Positions 1-6,293 of a stretch of 11,364 bases of DNA are shown here, one piece after another (position 1 is the first letter of the stretch; each line of letters begins with the position of its first letter). The stretch is from an uncultured Lachnospiraceae bacterium. GTDB lineage: Bacteria; Bacillota; Clostridia; Lachnospirales; Lachnospiraceae. The stretch spans positions 1 to 11,364 of the forward strand of contig CALZPS010000029.1 of assembly GCA_945827765.1 (NCBI GenBank). The letters are read 5' to 3'. A program made the translations under genes and the position numbers. The notes under the pieces were generated by a model. It searched no databases. It saw only the letters and a program-made list of their open reading frames with translations, and was not told where the DNA came from.

Positions 1-1
1 G

Positions 2-328
2 GCTGTCAAAGTATTGAATATGAAGTCGGGGGCAGATGTACGGCAGAAACCTAGAATCGTACACTATTATCCGGGCTGTTCGCGGGAACTCTTGTGCCGC
101 TGTCAGTATTTTGACACGGAAAGAGTACAATTTACTACCGGTTTTTCTTTTTCCGTGATGCAAAACTCATTTCAAGTGCTGCTCTGTCTGGAAGGCGAGG
201 GAAGAATCGAGACGGATGAGATGAGAAAGCCGCTGCTGTTCTCCAAAGGAGATTGTATGTTTCTCCCTGCGGCAATCGGGAGATGCCACATTTTCGGAAA
301 GGCAGAACTTTTGAAAATCCGTTGTTAA
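2..328 (+). CDS. manA: Mannose-6-phosphate isomerase, class I, C-terminal part (5' end outside window)
   Basis: The frame is open from the left edge, so this is the last 108 codons of a longer gene. The visible protein reads like the C-terminal cupin-type beta domain of class I phosphomannose isomerases: a domain-starting segment with [20 protein letters not shown], a strand rich in small residues ([10 protein letters not shown]), then [12 protein letters not shown], the usual 'GD...iPA' turn, and a final strand ending near ELLKIRC. These zinc enzymes interconvert fructose-6-phosphate and mannose-6-phosphate in the cytoplasm. The catalytic and zinc-binding residues sit in the missing N-terminal part, so activity cannot be judged. 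gmd follows after 32 bases with its own ribosome binding site and no terminator between, which suggests one transcript supplying GDP-mannose. A stand-alone cupin is the alternative, but the match to the ManA C-terminus is the better reading. Confidence 0.75.
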   Translation, partial: AVKVLNMKSGADVRQKPRIVHYYPGCSRELLCRCQYFDTERVQFTTGFSFSVMQNSFQVLLCLEGEGRIETDEMRKPLLFSKGDCMFLPAAIGRCHIFGKAELLKIRC

Positions 329-360
329 AAAATATAAAAAGGATAAGGAGTATCAAGAAC

Positions 361-1401
361 ATGAAAAAAGCATTGATTACCGGAATCACCGGTCAGGACG
401 GTTCTTATCTGGCTGAATTTCTGCTGGAGAAGGGCTATGAGGTTCACGGCATCATCCGTCGATCCTCTGTATCTACGACAGAGAGAATTGACCATCTGAT
501 TGCAGCAGGTACGATTACGCTGCATGACGGCGATTTGTCTGATTCTTCGAGTATCATCCGTATTGTGAATGCAGTGAGACCGGATGAAATCTACAATCTG
601 GCTGCACAGAGCCATGTAGGGGTCAGCTTTGATGCGGCAGAATATACCGGAGATGTGGATGCCATCGGTGTAGTTCGTATTTTGGAAGCTGTGCATATGC
701 TGGGTCTGGACAAGACATGCCGCATTTATCAGGCCTCCACTTCAGAATTGTACGGAAAGGTGGAAGAATGTCCACAAAGTGAGACGACACCATTCCATCC
801 ATACAGCCCGTACGCGGTAGCCAAGCAATATGGTTTCTGGATGATGAAAGAATATCGTGAGGCATATGGAATGTTTGCCTGCAATGGGATTTTGTTCAAC
901 CATGAATCTGAACGGCGCGGGGAGAATTTTGTGACACGGAAAATCACATTGGCCGCGGGACGTATTGCCTGTGGTCTGCAGGACCACCTGGAGCTGGGCA
1001 ATTTAGATTCGCTTCGTGACTGGGGTTATGCAAAGGATTATGTGGAATGCATGTGGCTTATTCTGCAGCAGGACGAGCCGGATGACTTTGTTATCGCGAC
1101 CGGAGTGCAGCATACCGTGCGTGAATTTACGACCCTGGCATTTGCGCATGACGGCATTGAACTGGAGTGGCGCGGCAGCGGTATGGATGAGAAGGGGTAC
1201 GATAAAAAGACCGGAAAGATGCTGGTGTGCGTAAATCCACAGTGGTTCAGGCCGACAGACGTGGTGAATCTCTGGGGGGATCCGACCAAAGCGAGAACCG
1301 TGCTTGGCTGGAATCCACAGAAGACCAGTTACGAAGAATTGTGTGCACTGATGGCGGAGCATGATTTAAAATTGGCCAAAAAAGAGGCAGGAATATTGTA
1401 G
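361..1401 (+). CDS. gmd: GDP-mannose 4,6-dehydratase
   Basis: This protein of 346 residues is a short-chain dehydrogenase of the extended type. It carries the NAD(P)-binding motif GITGQDG (residues 8-14), followed by GIIRRSS. The catalytic set is visible as T127 and E129 in STSELYG, and Y151/K155 in YSPYAVAK. Later family signatures are [27 protein letters not shown] and the C-terminal [16 protein letters not shown]. It converts GDP-mannose to GDP-4-keto-6-deoxymannose in the cytosol, the entry to GDP-fucose, GDP-rhamnose and related sugars. The ATG at 361 is chosen because the Rossmann motif begins immediately there and an AAGGAG site lies about 12 bases upstream; the frame is open back to 253, but that stretch overlaps manA and has no family similarity. 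The length is typical to slightly short. The partner epimerase/reductase is not in this window. Confidence 0.97.
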   Translation: MKKALITGITGQDGSYLAEFLLEKGYEVHGIIRRSSVSTTERIDHLIAAGTITLHDGDLSDSSSIIRIVNAVRPDEIYNLAAQSHVGVSFDAAEYTGDVDAIGVVRILEAVHMLGLDKTCRIYQASTSELYGKVEECPQSETTPFHPYSPYAVAKQYGFWMMKEYREAYGMFACNGILFNHESERRGENFVTRKITLAAGRIACGLQDHLELGNLDSLRDWGYAKDYVECMWLILQQDEPDDFVIATGVQHTVREFTTLAFAHDGIELEWRGSGMDEKGYDKKTGKMLVCVNPQWFRPTDVVNLWGDPTKARTVLGWNPQKTSYEELCALMAEHDLKLAKKEAGIL

Positions 1402-1437
1402 AAATTTTAATTTGTTATAGCATCTGTGAACTATTTG

Positions 1438-1446
1438 TGCTATACT
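1438..1446 (+). promoter_or_regulatory. Candidate extended -10 promoter for the PII-permease unit
   Basis: TGCTATACT is an extended -10 element (TG, one base, TATACT). A TTGTTA lies upstream at 1412-1417, but the 23-base gap is too long for a normal -35. A transcript would start near 1453, about 165 bases before the PII gene, and would read through the hairpin at 1475-1514. Assigned by eye. Confidence 0.45.
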
Positions 1447-1474
1447 ATTATCGGGTTTATAAGAGAAACGGATT

Positions 1475-1519
1475 AGGACATACGAATTGGCTTTTTATGG
1501 CGGCAGTATGTCCTTTTTT
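1475..1519 (+). terminator. U-tailed hairpin after gmd: terminator or leader attenuator
   Basis: AGGACATAC (1475-1483) pairs perfectly with GTATGTCCT (1506-1514). The 22-base loop is followed by a run of six T (1514-1519). If transcription comes from gmd this is its terminator. If it starts at the extended -10 just upstream, it is an attenuator in the leader of the PII gene. A small second dyad, GATAT/ATATC, lies at 1520-1533. The remaining bases to 1607 show no clear structure. Confidence 0.55.
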
Positions 1520-1619
1520 GATATAAGCATATCTTGAGCCGGGGGATAAATGGACGGCAGGTTCATTTGTCGGGCACTCATACTTTCAAAAAGGGCGAAC
1601 GGATGCGAAAGGAGAAGAT

Positions 1620-1970
1620 ATGGGACTGTCAAAAATTGAAATCATCATTCAAATGGACAAACTCACGGAACTTAAAGTTGCTTTGAGCAGCTACGGTATG
1701 GAAGGGATGACGGTTATGCCGGTTCTGGGCTGCGGCGTGGAAAAGGGGACAAAGGAGTACGAAGTCGACAAAAATTATGTAATGGAGCTTTTACCAAAAT
1801 ATCAGGTAAATCTGTTGGTAGAGACGGAAAAGGTCAAAGAAATTGTGGAGCTTGTCAAGGAAACGCTGTATACCGGACATATTGGTGACGGAAAAATCGT
1901 GGTATATAAACTGGATAATGTGATTCGTGTGCGGACAGGCGAAGAGGGCACATCGGCACTGCATAAGTAG
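1620..1970 (+). CDS. PII-family signal protein (GlnB/GlnK-like)
   Basis: At 116 residues the protein has the standard PII length and fold signatures. It opens with a KIEIIIQ-type first strand and the first helix, followed by GMEGMTVMPVLGCG leading into the T-loop (about 37-58, ending ELLPK). The B-loop is TGHIGDGKIVVY (85-96), and the C-terminal nucleotide-binding RVRTGEEG spans 104-111, with R103 and R105 at the usual positions. In the T-loop, Y53 aligns with the tyrosine that is uridylylated in enterobacteria (Y51), while the Y46 position is Glu. PII trimers bind ATP/ADP and 2-oxoglutarate and dock on target proteins, often membrane transporters. The gene has an AAAGGAGA site 5 bases upstream and ends 27 bases before an APC permease, so the permease is the likely partner. 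No amtB or glnA is seen nearby. Which ligand it senses is not shown by the sequence. Confidence 0.9.
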   Translation: MGLSKIEIIIQMDKLTELKVALSSYGMEGMTVMPVLGCGVEKGTKEYEVDKNYVMELLPKYQVNLLVETEKVKEIVELVKETLYTGHIGDGKIVVYKLDNVIRVRTGEEGTSALHK

Positions 1971-1997
1971 AGCGGTGAGGAGGCTGATAAGGACGAT

Positions 1998-3401
1998 ATG
2001 GAAGAAAAAAAATTAGGACTGCGGAATGTGATATCCATCTCGGTAGGTCTGGTCATTGCCACCAGTTGTCTGGTATCTCTGGGGGAGGGAGCCGGAACAA
2101 TCGGTATAGCATTTATCGGAGCCATGGTAGTCGCCTGCCTGTTCAATATGATGACGGTGGCTTCACTGGCGGAGCTTAATGCGTTGATGCCCAATACAAC
2201 GGGCGGTCTGGCGCAGTACACATTAGCTTGTATGGGACCTTTCCCAACCTTGATCTCCATGGTGGGAGGATATTTTGTCTGCAACACACTTTCCTCGGGA
2301 GTGGAGGCATCTATTTTCTCCTACGCAATGGAGTCAACATTTCCGTTTCCAATACCAAGTATCGGATATACGTTGATTGTGACGGTAGTCATTATGGTCG
2401 CGAATTTGTACGGTGTAGATATGTTCGCCAAGATACAGGATCTGGTCGCTTATCTGCTGCTTGGTTCTATGCTGATTATGGGAATAATCGGAATGATTGG
2501 CGCAGGAACCGGCCAGATGGTGGAGCAGCCTGCTTATATGATATCAGACTTGGGACAGGTGGTATCAATGACCGCGATTGCATTCTGGCTCTTTATCGGG
2601 GCGGAATATGCGATTCCGGTGTCAAAAAATGTGAGGAATGCCAAACGCAATGTCCCGCTCGGCATGATGCTTGGGCTGGTCATTATCTGCGTGGTACAAT
2701 CTGTGTTGATTTTGGGATTCCACAACTATACCGACTGGGATGAACTGGCAAATTCTGCTGCACCACACCTGTTGTATGGCTATAACCTGTTGGGTGATGT
2801 GGGAAAAATGTGGATGACTCTGGTGGCGGGACTTGCTGTTGTCAGTACACAGAATTCTACAGTGAACGGGTTGGCGGACATTGCGCAGGGAATGGCAAAA
2901 TTGAATATGCTTCCTCAGGTATTTGCAAAAACGAATAAACGGGGCGTACCGTATTTTGGTGTCATCAGTATCAGCGTGATGATTTTCCAGTTTGCGGTGT
3001 TCAGTGATGATTCGGCAGATTCCATCACATTCTTAATATTAGTCGGCTCCGTATTCTGGATGATTTCCTATATTCTGGCGCATGTGGACGTACTGATTCT
3101 GCGAAAACGTCTGCCGAAAGCCCCACGTACGTTCAAGGTGCCTTGTGGAAAATTATTTCCGATACTGGGTATTATAGGAACAAGCTACATGGTACTGAAT
3201 ATTTCCAATGACCCGGTGGAACGCAATGCAATTTTGCTGGTGACCGGCTTGATTTTCCTGATATTGGCAGTCTACGCTGTCCTTTGGATTAAGTTCAAGA
3301 TGAAGGCCCCAATCTTTAAGCACATTCCACTGGAAGAAGTGATGGCGATGGAAAACAGCTTGTATTATAAAATCAGGAAAGAAAAGGGAATCTGCAAATG
3401 A
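1998..3401 (+). CDS. APC-family amino acid/polyamine permease paired with PII
   Basis: This is a 467-residue, very hydrophobic protein with about 12 predicted membrane helices. The first helix carries a small-residue stretch (GLVIATSCLVSLGEGAGTIG, 17-36), the kinked substrate site of APC carriers. Helix 6 and its following loop show the family pattern FIGAEYAIPVSKNVRNAKRN (199-218). The likely role is exchange or uptake of an amino acid or polyamine across the cytoplasmic membrane; the substrate cannot be read from the sequence. It starts 27 bases after the PII gene, with GAGGAGG at 1977-1983 and a closer AAGGA at 1989-1993, so the two are probably one operon and possibly one functional pair. 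It is clearly distinct from the second APC carrier at 6294, so it is not a recent duplicate. No U-tailed terminator follows directly, only the hairpins at 3438-3521. Confidence 0.88.
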   Translation: MEEKKLGLRNVISISVGLVIATSCLVSLGEGAGTIGIAFIGAMVVACLFNMMTVASLAELNALMPNTTGGLAQYTLACMGPFPTLISMVGGYFVCNTLSSGVEASIFSYAMESTFPFPIPSIGYTLIVTVVIMVANLYGVDMFAKIQDLVAYLLLGSMLIMGIIGMIGAGTGQMVEQPAYMISDLGQVVSMTAIAFWLFIGAEYAIPVSKNVRNAKRNVPLGMMLGLVIICVVQSVLILGFHNYTDWDELANSAAPHLLYGYNLLGDVGKMWMTLVAGLAVVSTQNSTVNGLADIAQGMAKLNMLPQVFAKTNKRGVPYFGVISISVMIFQFAVFSDDSADSITFLILVGSVFWMISYILAHVDVLILRKRLPKAPRTFKVPCGKLFPILGIIGTSYMVLNISNDPVERNAILLVTGLIFLILAVYAVLWIKFKMKAPIFKHIPLEEVMAMENSLYYKIRKEKGICK

Positions 3402-3437
3402 TAAGATGATGGTTGGCAGTGCGATCCTCCGGAGGGG

Positions 3438-3476
3438 TATTATCAGATAGGAAACGAAGTTTCCTATCTGATAATA
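3438..3476. repeat. Perfect 18-bp inverted repeat with 3-base loop
   Basis: TATTATCAGATAGGAAAC (3438-3455) and its exact reverse complement (3459-3476) flank GAA, giving a C-GAA-G triloop on the plus strand. Neither strand has a U-tract directly after it, so it is not a standard intrinsic terminator, although it may stop or protect the permease transcript. The palindrome CCTCCGGAGG (3426-3435) lies just upstream. The length and perfection suggest either a convergent transcription barrier or a dispersed palindromic repeat. Confidence 0.85.
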
Positions 3477-3521
3477 AAAGACACGGGCTGAAAGCTCATA
3501 AAGGAGCTGTCAGCCCGTGTC
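3471..3521 (-). terminator. Intrinsic terminator of the beta-glucosidase unit
   Basis: On the minus strand, GACACGGGCTG (reading down from 3521) pairs perfectly with CAGCCCGTGTC, ending at 3480. An inner AGCTC/GAGCT stem completes the hairpin, and TTTTATTAT follows. It begins 9 bases after the GH1 stop codon. Its U-tract overlaps the right arm of the neighbouring 18-bp hairpin. Confidence 0.88.
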
Positions 3522-3529
3522 TGTCATTC

Positions 3530-4840
3530 TCAGTCTTTTGTATATCCGCCCAGTACCTTCAGGCTTTCTTTCGGCATACGCGTCTGCGTGCTTCTGTCCA
3601 CGGCAATCAAACCAAAGGTCATGGAGAAACCTTTCTGCCATTCGAAGTTATCCAACAGCGACCAGTACATATAACCAACAACCGGAATGCCGTCTGCGAT
3701 ACAATCTTCCACACCTTTCAATGCTTCCTGAATGAATGCCACACGTCTGCTGTCATCGGAGGTGGCAACACCATTTTCTGTAACCATGATAGGTATGGAC
3801 AATTTCTCATGCACAGTGCGGATTACATGGCCGAGAGCCTGAGGATAAAATTCATATCCCATCTGGGTCGCCTCTGAGCCCTCCGGATTCGGAAGAGAAC
3901 CATCGGGTCCTATCAAGGTACGGGTATAATTCTGCAGTCCAAAGAAATCATCGTCCTGTATGTATGGCAGATAATGCAAAAATTCATCATCCCATTCTTT
4001 TGCGGCAGCATCCTCGCCGCCTTCTACAACCTGGAAATCATGCAGAGACAGAGTGAGTCCGATTTTTAATTCCGGCTTTACCGCTTTCATGGCAGCTTTG
4101 GCAGCCTGATGCGCACGCATCACCATGATATCTCCCTCTGGAGTGCACATACTCACAAATACATTTGGCTGTGGTGTTCCGAAAATCTGCATATTTTCCA
4201 TAGCCTGTTTCTTCATCCGCTCCATCATGGGATTCTCCATGTTGATTCCCACCTGAACGGAGCTTTCAACATTGGACTTGCTGTCTTTTGCAGCTGCTTT
4301 TGCCTGATCCGCCTGCATCTGTTTCATAAAACGCTTGGAGATAGCAGCAATCTGAAGTCTCATATTGGCCTCGTTAATCGTGCAGACATAGTTCAGCTGA
4401 TCCCCAAGTTTTTCTACCACATAAGCACAATATTTTGCAAATGCATCAATTGTATCCTCGTTCTCCCATCCACCGTTCGCAATCAGCCACTTTGGAGAAG
4501 TAAAATGGTGCATGGTAACAATGGGTTCCAGTCCGTTTTCACGGCAGCAGGTAAGCACCTTGCGGTAATGCTCAATCTCTGCCTCGTCAAACCGTCCCTG
4601 TTCCGGCTCGATCCTTGCCCATTCAATCGAAAAACGATAGGCGTTTAACCCCGCATCTGCCATCAGCCTGATATCTTCCTCATAGCGGTTGTAGTGATCA
4701 ACCGCATCTAAAGAAGGCTCATTAAAGCTGGTGTACTCCATATGCTCCATAGCCCAATAGTCGCTGTGGACGTTGTTGCCTTCCACCTGATGAGCTGCAG
4801 TAGCAGCACCGATGAAAAATCCTTCTGGTAATTTACTCAT
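3530..4840 (-). CDS. Glycoside hydrolase family 1 beta-glucosidase-like enzyme
   Basis: This is a 436-residue cytoplasmic GH1 enzyme with no signal peptide. The acid/base is E157 in TINEA (usually TFNEP) and the nucleophile is E355 in VTENG. Glycone-binding residues are visible as Q18 (AAHQVEG), H111/H112 (TMHHFTSP), and E400/W401 in YWSLLDNFEW. The E-W pair and the absence of the S-x-K-x-Y phosphate pocket favour plain beta-glucosides over 6-phospho-glucosides. Between the acid/base and the next conserved helix (MRAHQAAKAAM, 241-251) there are about 85 residues where about 30 are usual; the extra part (about 163-225) is rich in Met, Gln and Lys. The start at 4840 is set by AAGGAGGG four bases upstream and by homology; the frame is open to 4894. 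It overlaps the end of the upstream LuxR gene by 8 bases, implying translational coupling. Confidence 0.93.
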   Translation of the reverse strand: MSKLPEGFFIGAATAAHQVEGNNVHSDYWAMEHMEYTSFNEPSLDAVDHYNRYEEDIRLMADAGLNAYRFSIEWARIEPEQGRFDEAEIEHYRKVLTCCRENGLEPIVTMHHFTSPKWLIANGGWENEDTIDAFAKYCAYVVEKLGDQLNYVCTINEANMRLQIAAISKRFMKQMQADQAKAAAKDSKSNVESSVQVGINMENPMMERMKKQAMENMQIFGTPQPNVFVSMCTPEGDIMVMRAHQAAKAAMKAVKPELKIGLTLSLHDFQVVEGGEDAAAKEWDDEFLHYLPYIQDDDFFGLQNYTRTLIGPDGSLPNPEGSEATQMGYEFYPQALGHVIRTVHEKLSIPIMVTENGVATSDDSRRVAFIQEALKGVEDCIADGIPVVGYMYWSLLDNFEWQKGFSMTFGLIAVDRSTQTRMPKESLKVLGGYTKD

Positions 4841-5879
4841 AAAACCCTCCTTCTGATTCCAGCTCCTTGTCCTGGAATGCATTATATTTGTCAATTAATT
4901 GACTTCGCTTTTTGACCTCCAATTTGGAGAAAATATTGTGTATATGTGTCTTCGCCGTACCGATAGAAATAAATAATTCCTCACTGATATCGGTGTTGTT
5001 TTTATTCTCCAGTAATTTCCGCATGATATCCTGCTCCCGGGTTGTTAACTGATATTTGCGGCAGAACAAATAAAACTTGGAATAGGTATCCGTACTGTTC
5101 CCGGAATCAGCAGGGATAGCAGCAGCCACATTTTCCGGTATGACCGGTATATTTTCCGTCTGTGCAGTCTCCTCGGCAGAGTCAGACACCTTGACCTGAA
5201 TCAGATTTATCAGATACAGCAATGCCACGACCGCAAAATAAAGACTCTCGACATCTTCGCTGAAACTGCGGTTTATGATTTTGACCACAGTATCGGTATA
5301 AACATCAAAATTAAAAATTACAATTGTATCCTCAATCTCAATTATGACAGAGAAAAGGATTGTCCACAGAAGAATCCGCCGATAATTCCTTGTGACATAT
5401 TCCGGATAATGGCCCTCCGGCGCTCGCTTGACGCGGAAGATGCTGTAAATGCCCAGAAGAAAAGTAAACAGCTGACAGGAACCATAGTAGAGCCATACTT
5501 TGAATGCGCTGTTTGGCAGCATCGGCACTAATAGTAAAAATACAAATAATAACAGAAGAGCGGCAATCTGCCTGTAACGGTTCTCAAGCCGCAGTGCGCG
5601 CTCGTTGATTTTGACCATACAGTAGAAGGTTGAGATGAAAATCAGTGTCCGTACTGTGGGAACAGACATAAATGTACTGTCATAAAACGTGGAGAACCAG
5701 GAGATGGATTCCGTCATATAAATGACAATATTGTTCAAAATATAAGAAAGGAAAAGGACTGCAATATACAAATGCAGAGCATCCCGTTTCCCTTTGAAAT
5801 AGACAAAAACAGCCAGTGCCAGTGGGAGGCTGTAAAATGTCATCAGGCATAGATTATAAACTAAAAACAAGGCATCCAT
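4833..5879 (-). CDS. aguR: Membrane-bound LuxR-type transcription regulator, AguR-like
   Basis: This protein of 348 residues has about seven membrane helices (roughly 4-28, 34-54, 71-90, 103-120, 124-148, 168-190, 209-229). A polar linker follows, then a C-terminal LuxR/GerE helix-turn-helix (about 277-335, LTTREQDIMRKLLENK ... GTAKTHIHNIFSKLEV). This architecture, divergent from an agmatine deiminase operon, matches AguR of Enterococcus and Lactococcus, a one-component membrane activator that responds to agmatine. The sensing role here is inferred from that context. The start at 5879 is preferred: GGAG lies 8 bases upstream and an extended -10 sits 36-44 bases upstream, whereas the longer start at 5924 would lie within that promoter. 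The stop codon lies inside the first codons of the GH1 gene (ATGAGTAA), so regulator and enzyme are made from one transcript. Alternatively it may regulate only the beta-glucosidase. Confidence 0.8.
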   Translation of the reverse strand: MDALFLVYNLCLMTFYSLPLALAVFVYFKGKRDALHLYIAVLFLSYILNNIVIYMTESISWFSTFYDSTFMSVPTVRTLIFISTFYCMVKINERALRLENRYRQIAALLLLFVFLLLVPMLPNSAFKVWLYYGSCQLFTFLLGIYSIFRVKRAPEGHYPEYVTRNYRRILLWTILFSVIIEIEDTIVIFNFDVYTDTVVKIINRSFSEDVESLYFAVVALLYLINLIQVKVSDSAEETAQTENIPVIPENVAAAIPADSGNSTDTYSKFYLFCRKYQLTTREQDIMRKLLENKNNTDISEELFISIGTAKTHIHNIFSKLEVKKRSQLIDKYNAFQDKELESEGGFYE

Positions 5880-5914
5880 AGTCACAATCTCCGTTTTTTT
5901 GTGTGTATACATAG

Positions 5915-5923
5915 AGTATATCA
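5915..5923 (-). promoter_or_regulatory. Candidate extended -10 promoter for the aguR-like gene
   Basis: The minus strand reads TGATATACT here (TG, one base, TATACT). A transcript would start near 5908 and give a leader of about 29 bases to the ATG at 5879. No good -35 is seen. This position rules out the longer 5924 start for the regulator. Confidence 0.5.
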
Positions 5924-5959
5924 TAATTAAACAAAATTTGGAAGTCTTTTATGGAGAAT

Positions 5960-6013
5960 CTAAACTTAAAGTTTAGGACAAGAAAAATTGTGCATCATGC
6001 ATAAAAGTTTATG
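5960..6013. promoter_or_regulatory. Cluster of three dyads in the divergent intergenic region (candidate operators)
   Basis: Three perfect dyads lie between the two divergent promoters: CTAAACTT-A-AAGTTTAG (5960-5976), TGCAT-C-ATGCA (5991-6001) and CATAAA-AG-TTTATG (6000-6013). AAAGTTTA occurs twice, 36 bases apart (5968 and 6004). They sit upstream of both -10 elements, where an activator would bind. That AguR binds them is an inference; no known AguR box was matched. Confidence 0.4.
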
Positions 6014-6081
6014 TAAGATTATGTGATTTTCGGATAAATAATACTATAAAAATATATCACGAGATGGATATTAAACCCGGG

Positions 6082-6098
6082 TATAATTGTGTTATCCT
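6082..6098 (+). promoter_or_regulatory. Candidate promoter of the agu operon
   Basis: A consensus TATAAT lies at 6082-6087 with no recognisable -35 at 17 bases upstream (6059-6064 is not TTGACA-like), as expected for an activator-dependent promoter. An alternative -10 is TATCCT at 6093-6098, with TTAAAC (6071-6076) 16 bases upstream. Either start gives a leader of about 190-200 bases before aguD. Confidence 0.45.
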
Positions 6099-6110
6099 AG
6101 GTTCAGAAAC

Positions 6111-6265
6111 GAGATGGTCGGATGTAGAAAAGAAGGGAGGTGCCTCGGACAGACCTTCTCAATGTACTTAACAACTTCATATGATGCCGGGTAGGCTTGT
6201 GGGAGTGCAAAGCACGAAACAATCCATAGGTATCATAGATGGGGCTTTTGCCCCAAACATCTTAT
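6111..6265 (+). ncRNA. Structured 5' leader of the agu operon (candidate cis-regulatory RNA)
   Basis: Three consecutive stems can be drawn. Stem 1 pairs GAGATGGTC (6111-6119) with GACCTTCTC (6152-6160), with one mismatch. Stem 2 pairs TATGATGCC (6180-6188) with GGTATCATA (6229-6237), with one G-U pair. Inside it, GGcTTGT/ACAAtCC (6194-6200/6219-6225) leads through an asymmetric GGGA/GAA internal loop into GTGC-AAA-GCAC (6205-6215). Stem 3 is GGGGC-TTTT-GCCCC (6241-6254), extendable by AGATG/CATCT (6237-6241/6258-6262). No T-run follows, so it is not a simple terminator. A ribosome binding site AAAGGA lies at 6278-6283. I could not match it to a riboswitch class I know. Pairing is by eye and unscored. 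Confidence 0.45.
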
Positions 6266-6293
6266 AGTAGTAGTCAGAAAGGAATAAAAACAA

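Noticed and set aside
253..360. Longer gmd start overlapping manA
   Set aside because: The extra residues have no dehydratase similarity and overlap the isomerase gene. The Rossmann motif starts right after the ATG at 361, which has its own ribosome binding site.
3530..4840. 6-phospho-beta-glucosidase (PTS-linked) as the identity of the GH1 enzyme
   Set aside because: The glycone site has E400-W401, and no S-x-K-x-Y type phosphate-binding pattern or PTS gene is nearby.
6130..6150. T-box antiterminator sequence (GGGAGGTGCC resembling AGGGTGGNACC)
   Set aside because: Key positions differ, and there is no specifier stem or terminator of T-box type.
6114..6194. 26-codon open frame in the agu leader (ATG at 6114, TAG at 6192-6194)
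   Set aside because: No ribosome binding site, and its ATG lies within stem 1 of the predicted leader structure. The length is within chance expectation. It would deserve attention only if conserved in relatives.
6197..6222. Hammerhead-like core (GA before and GAAA after a GTGC/GCAC stem)
   Set aside because: The 5' core should read CUGANGA but is UGUGGGA. Only the last bases fit, so self-cleavage is not supported.
6199..6230. c-di-GMP-I riboswitch-like string (GTGGGA...GCAAAGC)
   Set aside because: A short resemblance only. The second conserved half and the tetraloop-receptor arm of that class are not found.
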